Shown here piece by piece: positions 62,211 to 64,000 of a DNA stretch of 64,000 bases. The position numbers and the translations under genes were made by a program. This DNA comes from Seminavis robusta (lineage: Eukaryota > Bacillariophyta > Bacillariophyceae > Naviculales > Naviculaceae): the NCBI GenBank assembly GCA_903772945.1, contig CAICTM010000242.1, positions 22,454 through 86,453 on the forward strand, read 5' to 3'. The first letter of the stretch is position 1; the number at the start of each line of letters is the position of its first letter. Under the pieces are notes generated by a model, which was not told the origin of the DNA, searched no databases, and saw only the letters and a list, made by a program, of their open reading frames with translations.

Positions 62211-62842
62211 TCCACCAATTACAGGCAAACCTGAGGCAACAACAGCCTCTAGGTAGGCAACAACAGATACCAATACAAGACCATGCCCTTGCTATTTGAT
62301 CACAGCAAGTGCACAGGAGTGTGAGGGTACCCAAATCCAAAACCTACAATCCTACAAACAAAATCATCATAACATCCGCCTTTATAGGCAATGCCGTAAC
62401 CATCAATGGCCACAACTACACGGCCAACAACCATCAATGGCTACATCAACAGCCAGCATCGATGGCAACAACAGCCAACAACGGTATCTACCACTACCAA
62501 ACCGATTACAATGAATCGACCAAACCAAATTCGAATTGCATCTACAATAACGGCAACTGCAACAAGAGCAGAACGACAGTGAACGTTGAACCGAGTAGCT
62601 AGCTACAGGCAACTCAAGAGTTCACAAGACAAGGTAACAAGCCACAGGATGGCTGGAGCAGACAGAGTTTGACCCACAAGCGGGAACCTGATCAAAAGAA
62701 ACAACAAGAGGGTGCACACCTCAGCTCCACTGCAACTACTGTACAGAGATTGCAACCAACCTTAGTCTCACACCAACAACAGAAGTACGTAAGTACATCA
62801 AATCAAGCCTACAACAGATCCAACTATGGACGACTACAAGTT

Positions 62843-62940
62843 CTGCCACAGCCTGCTCACAGGAGTGTAAGAGCAGTGACAGAACCAACACTTGTCCTGC
62901 CACAGCCAACTCACAGGAGTGTAAGAGCAGTGGCATCACC
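62843..62940. repeat. 54-bp tandem repeat containing CACAGGAGTGTAAGAGCAG
   Basis: Units begin at 62843 and 62897 with CTGCCACAGCC. A diverged third copy lies near 63935-63985. Confidence 0.8.
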
Positions 62941-64000
62941 CACCAAAGGATCTACCGACTACATCACCATCGAACCATCATCGACCGTGACACGTCCAGG
63001 TCCAGTGGAGCCCATCAAGTTGGAGCATCCACAACTACTACCGAATACTTCCTTACAAGTTTCCAAACTTCCAAGGGCTTCCAGCCCCAACTCAGAGTAA
63101 CATTGTGGCAAGGAACTTCCTCCTAGTTCCAGCTACTACAACAGTTCTCACAAGTGTCGCTATAGCCTGACTTCCCAGTCTCAGCTACGGCAACACCAAA
63201 TGACGGTACCAAGTGTACCAAGTGACGGCACCAGTCACCACAAGTGACGACACCAGCAGTCGCGAGTCTCACATGAGTATAAACAACCATGACAAGAGGA
63301 AACAATAACTCAACCTTTTCCTCATTCCATCTTCAGACATCGAGACCATCCAAGAACTAGGTTCAGCCGAACCCAACAAGTCCGTGACTTCCAAGCTACA
63401 TCATTTCCAGCTTCCATGCACCTTCCAATAGGGCATCACTTCCCACCAGTCTACGACTTCCAGAAGCTTCAACCAGCTTCCATCTACGAAGGGCTTCCAG
63501 CCCCATCAAGTGTCAATGCAGCCGAACTTCCCAGTCTGAGCCGCAGGTACACCAAGTGACGGTATCATCCGACACCAGTCTTCCAGGAGTGGCACCACTC
63601 CCAGCAGGAGTGCCAGCCACAAAGACTTTTCTGATGATGACAATGTCCGTATTGTCTCGTCCCCACCGCTCAGCTTCTCGCCACCAAGCGGGATGCCGAG
63701 CATCTACTTCCAAGGTTTGTTTTGGACTCATTGCACGCCAGTCGACACAACGACGTGAGACTGGATTGCAAGCCTTCCCAAGGCAGGAGCCTGCTTACCC
63801 AAGCACAGATAGACACTTTGAGTGCTATCGATTCTTAGGAATCTTAGAGGATCCACTGGTCTAGCTCCGTAGCAACCCCAAGGTGCATCCAATGTCCAAA
63901 CCAACCAAGCCAGCTTTGGCTACAACAAGTACAAGTCCTGCCACAGCTAGCTCACAGAAGTGTGCCAACAGTGACAGCAGGAGTGGTATTGATAAAGTTG

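Larger units (their letters stand above)
60401..64000. repeat. Repeat field: T-poor sequence with scattered CAGGAGTG and local tandem duplications
   Basis: About 3.6 kb up to the window edge. The plus strand is rich in A, C and G and poor in T, with many CAA/ACA runs. The octamer CAGGAGTG (often CACAGGAGTG) occurs at least a dozen times, including near 60514, 60534, 60573, 60614, 60713, 61854, 62045, 62316, 62869, 62914, 63590 and 63605. Local tandem duplications are common: 35 bp at 61510-61573, 49 bp at 62103-62210, 54 bp at 62843-62940, and a looser one of about 415 bp (63072 against 63487). Short open frames exist but have no family features and no consistent frame. This may be a non-coding satellite-like array or a decayed low-complexity gene. 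Confidence 0.55.

Noticed and set aside
61338-63100. Several plus-strand frames in the repeat field
   Set aside because: Low-complexity and interrupted, with no frame conserved between repeat units.
1-64000. CRISPR arrays, rRNA and tRNA genes
   Set aside because: No regularly spaced repeats, rRNA blocks, or tRNA A/B-box pairs with a cloverleaf were recognised by eye.

Overview
This is nuclear DNA of a photosynthetic stramenopile, almost certainly a diatom. The signs are: short GT-AG introns (about 70-125 bp); two preproteins with a signal peptide plus an ASAFAP-like plastid motif and a third (33385-35097) with the same motif; two double-domain LCIB/theta-type carbonic anhydrases; a heat-shock-factor gene; long Pro-Thr-rich secreted proteins; a diatom-type Ty1/copia element; and a glutathione peroxidase that carries an in-frame TGA at the selenocysteine position. 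The genes are single eukaryotic transcription units on both strands, and there are no operons.

Layout. 1-7.3 kb: a partial tandem-C2/zinc-knuckle protein (-), selenoprotein glutathione peroxidase (+, three exons), a secreted protein with a Gly-Gly site and a hydrophobic C-terminus (-), a small tautomerase (-), and a plastid-directed coiled-coil protein (-) divergent from a small membrane-anchored protein (+). 8.3-12 kb: a 3.7-kb gene for a secreted Pro-Thr-rich, Cys-rich, probably GPI-anchored surface protein, interrupted by a cluster of small indels. 12.3-14.1 kb: a dead, intron-containing partial copy of the SNF2 gene that lies intact at 49-54.5 kb. 14-18.9 kb: mostly gene-poor. 18.9-23.5 kb: a diatom-type protein with a C-terminal coiled coil, a secreted acidic Cys-rich protein, and prefoldin subunit 2. 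25.7-28.3 kb: a beta-propeller 6-phosphogluconolactonase-like enzyme and a dual-specificity phosphatase. 28.3-30.4 kb: repeats. 30.4-33 kb: a type I membrane protein. 33.4-37.6 kb: two tandem LCIB/theta-CA genes, which probably serve the CO2-concentrating system of the plastid. 38.7-39.9 kb: a Golgi-type sulfotransferase.

41.8-48.9 kb holds a complete Ty1/copia element on the minus strand. Its two 173-bp LTRs look identical and it is flanked by a 6-bp GCGGCC target duplication. Gag and Pol share one frame, separated by a single TGA, and Pol has one frameshift. The element sits about 200 bp upstream of an 11-exon SNF2/HLTF-like helicase gene that also has an HMG box, a RanBP2-type zinc finger and SUMO-interaction-like motifs. 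55.7-57.5 kb is a three-exon heat shock factor (-). From about 58.9 kb to the end there is no convincing gene: a possible broken coding region is followed by about 3.6 kb of T-poor sequence full of local tandem duplications and scattered copies of CAGGAGTG.

The strongest unusual points are the selenocysteine glutathione peroxidase, the paired two-domain carbonic anhydrases, the recent retrotransposon insertion with its in-frame gag-pol TGA and extra hydrophobic segment, the broken copy of the helicase gene, and the unexplained repeat field at the right end. All calls come from reading the sequence; no database search was possible.
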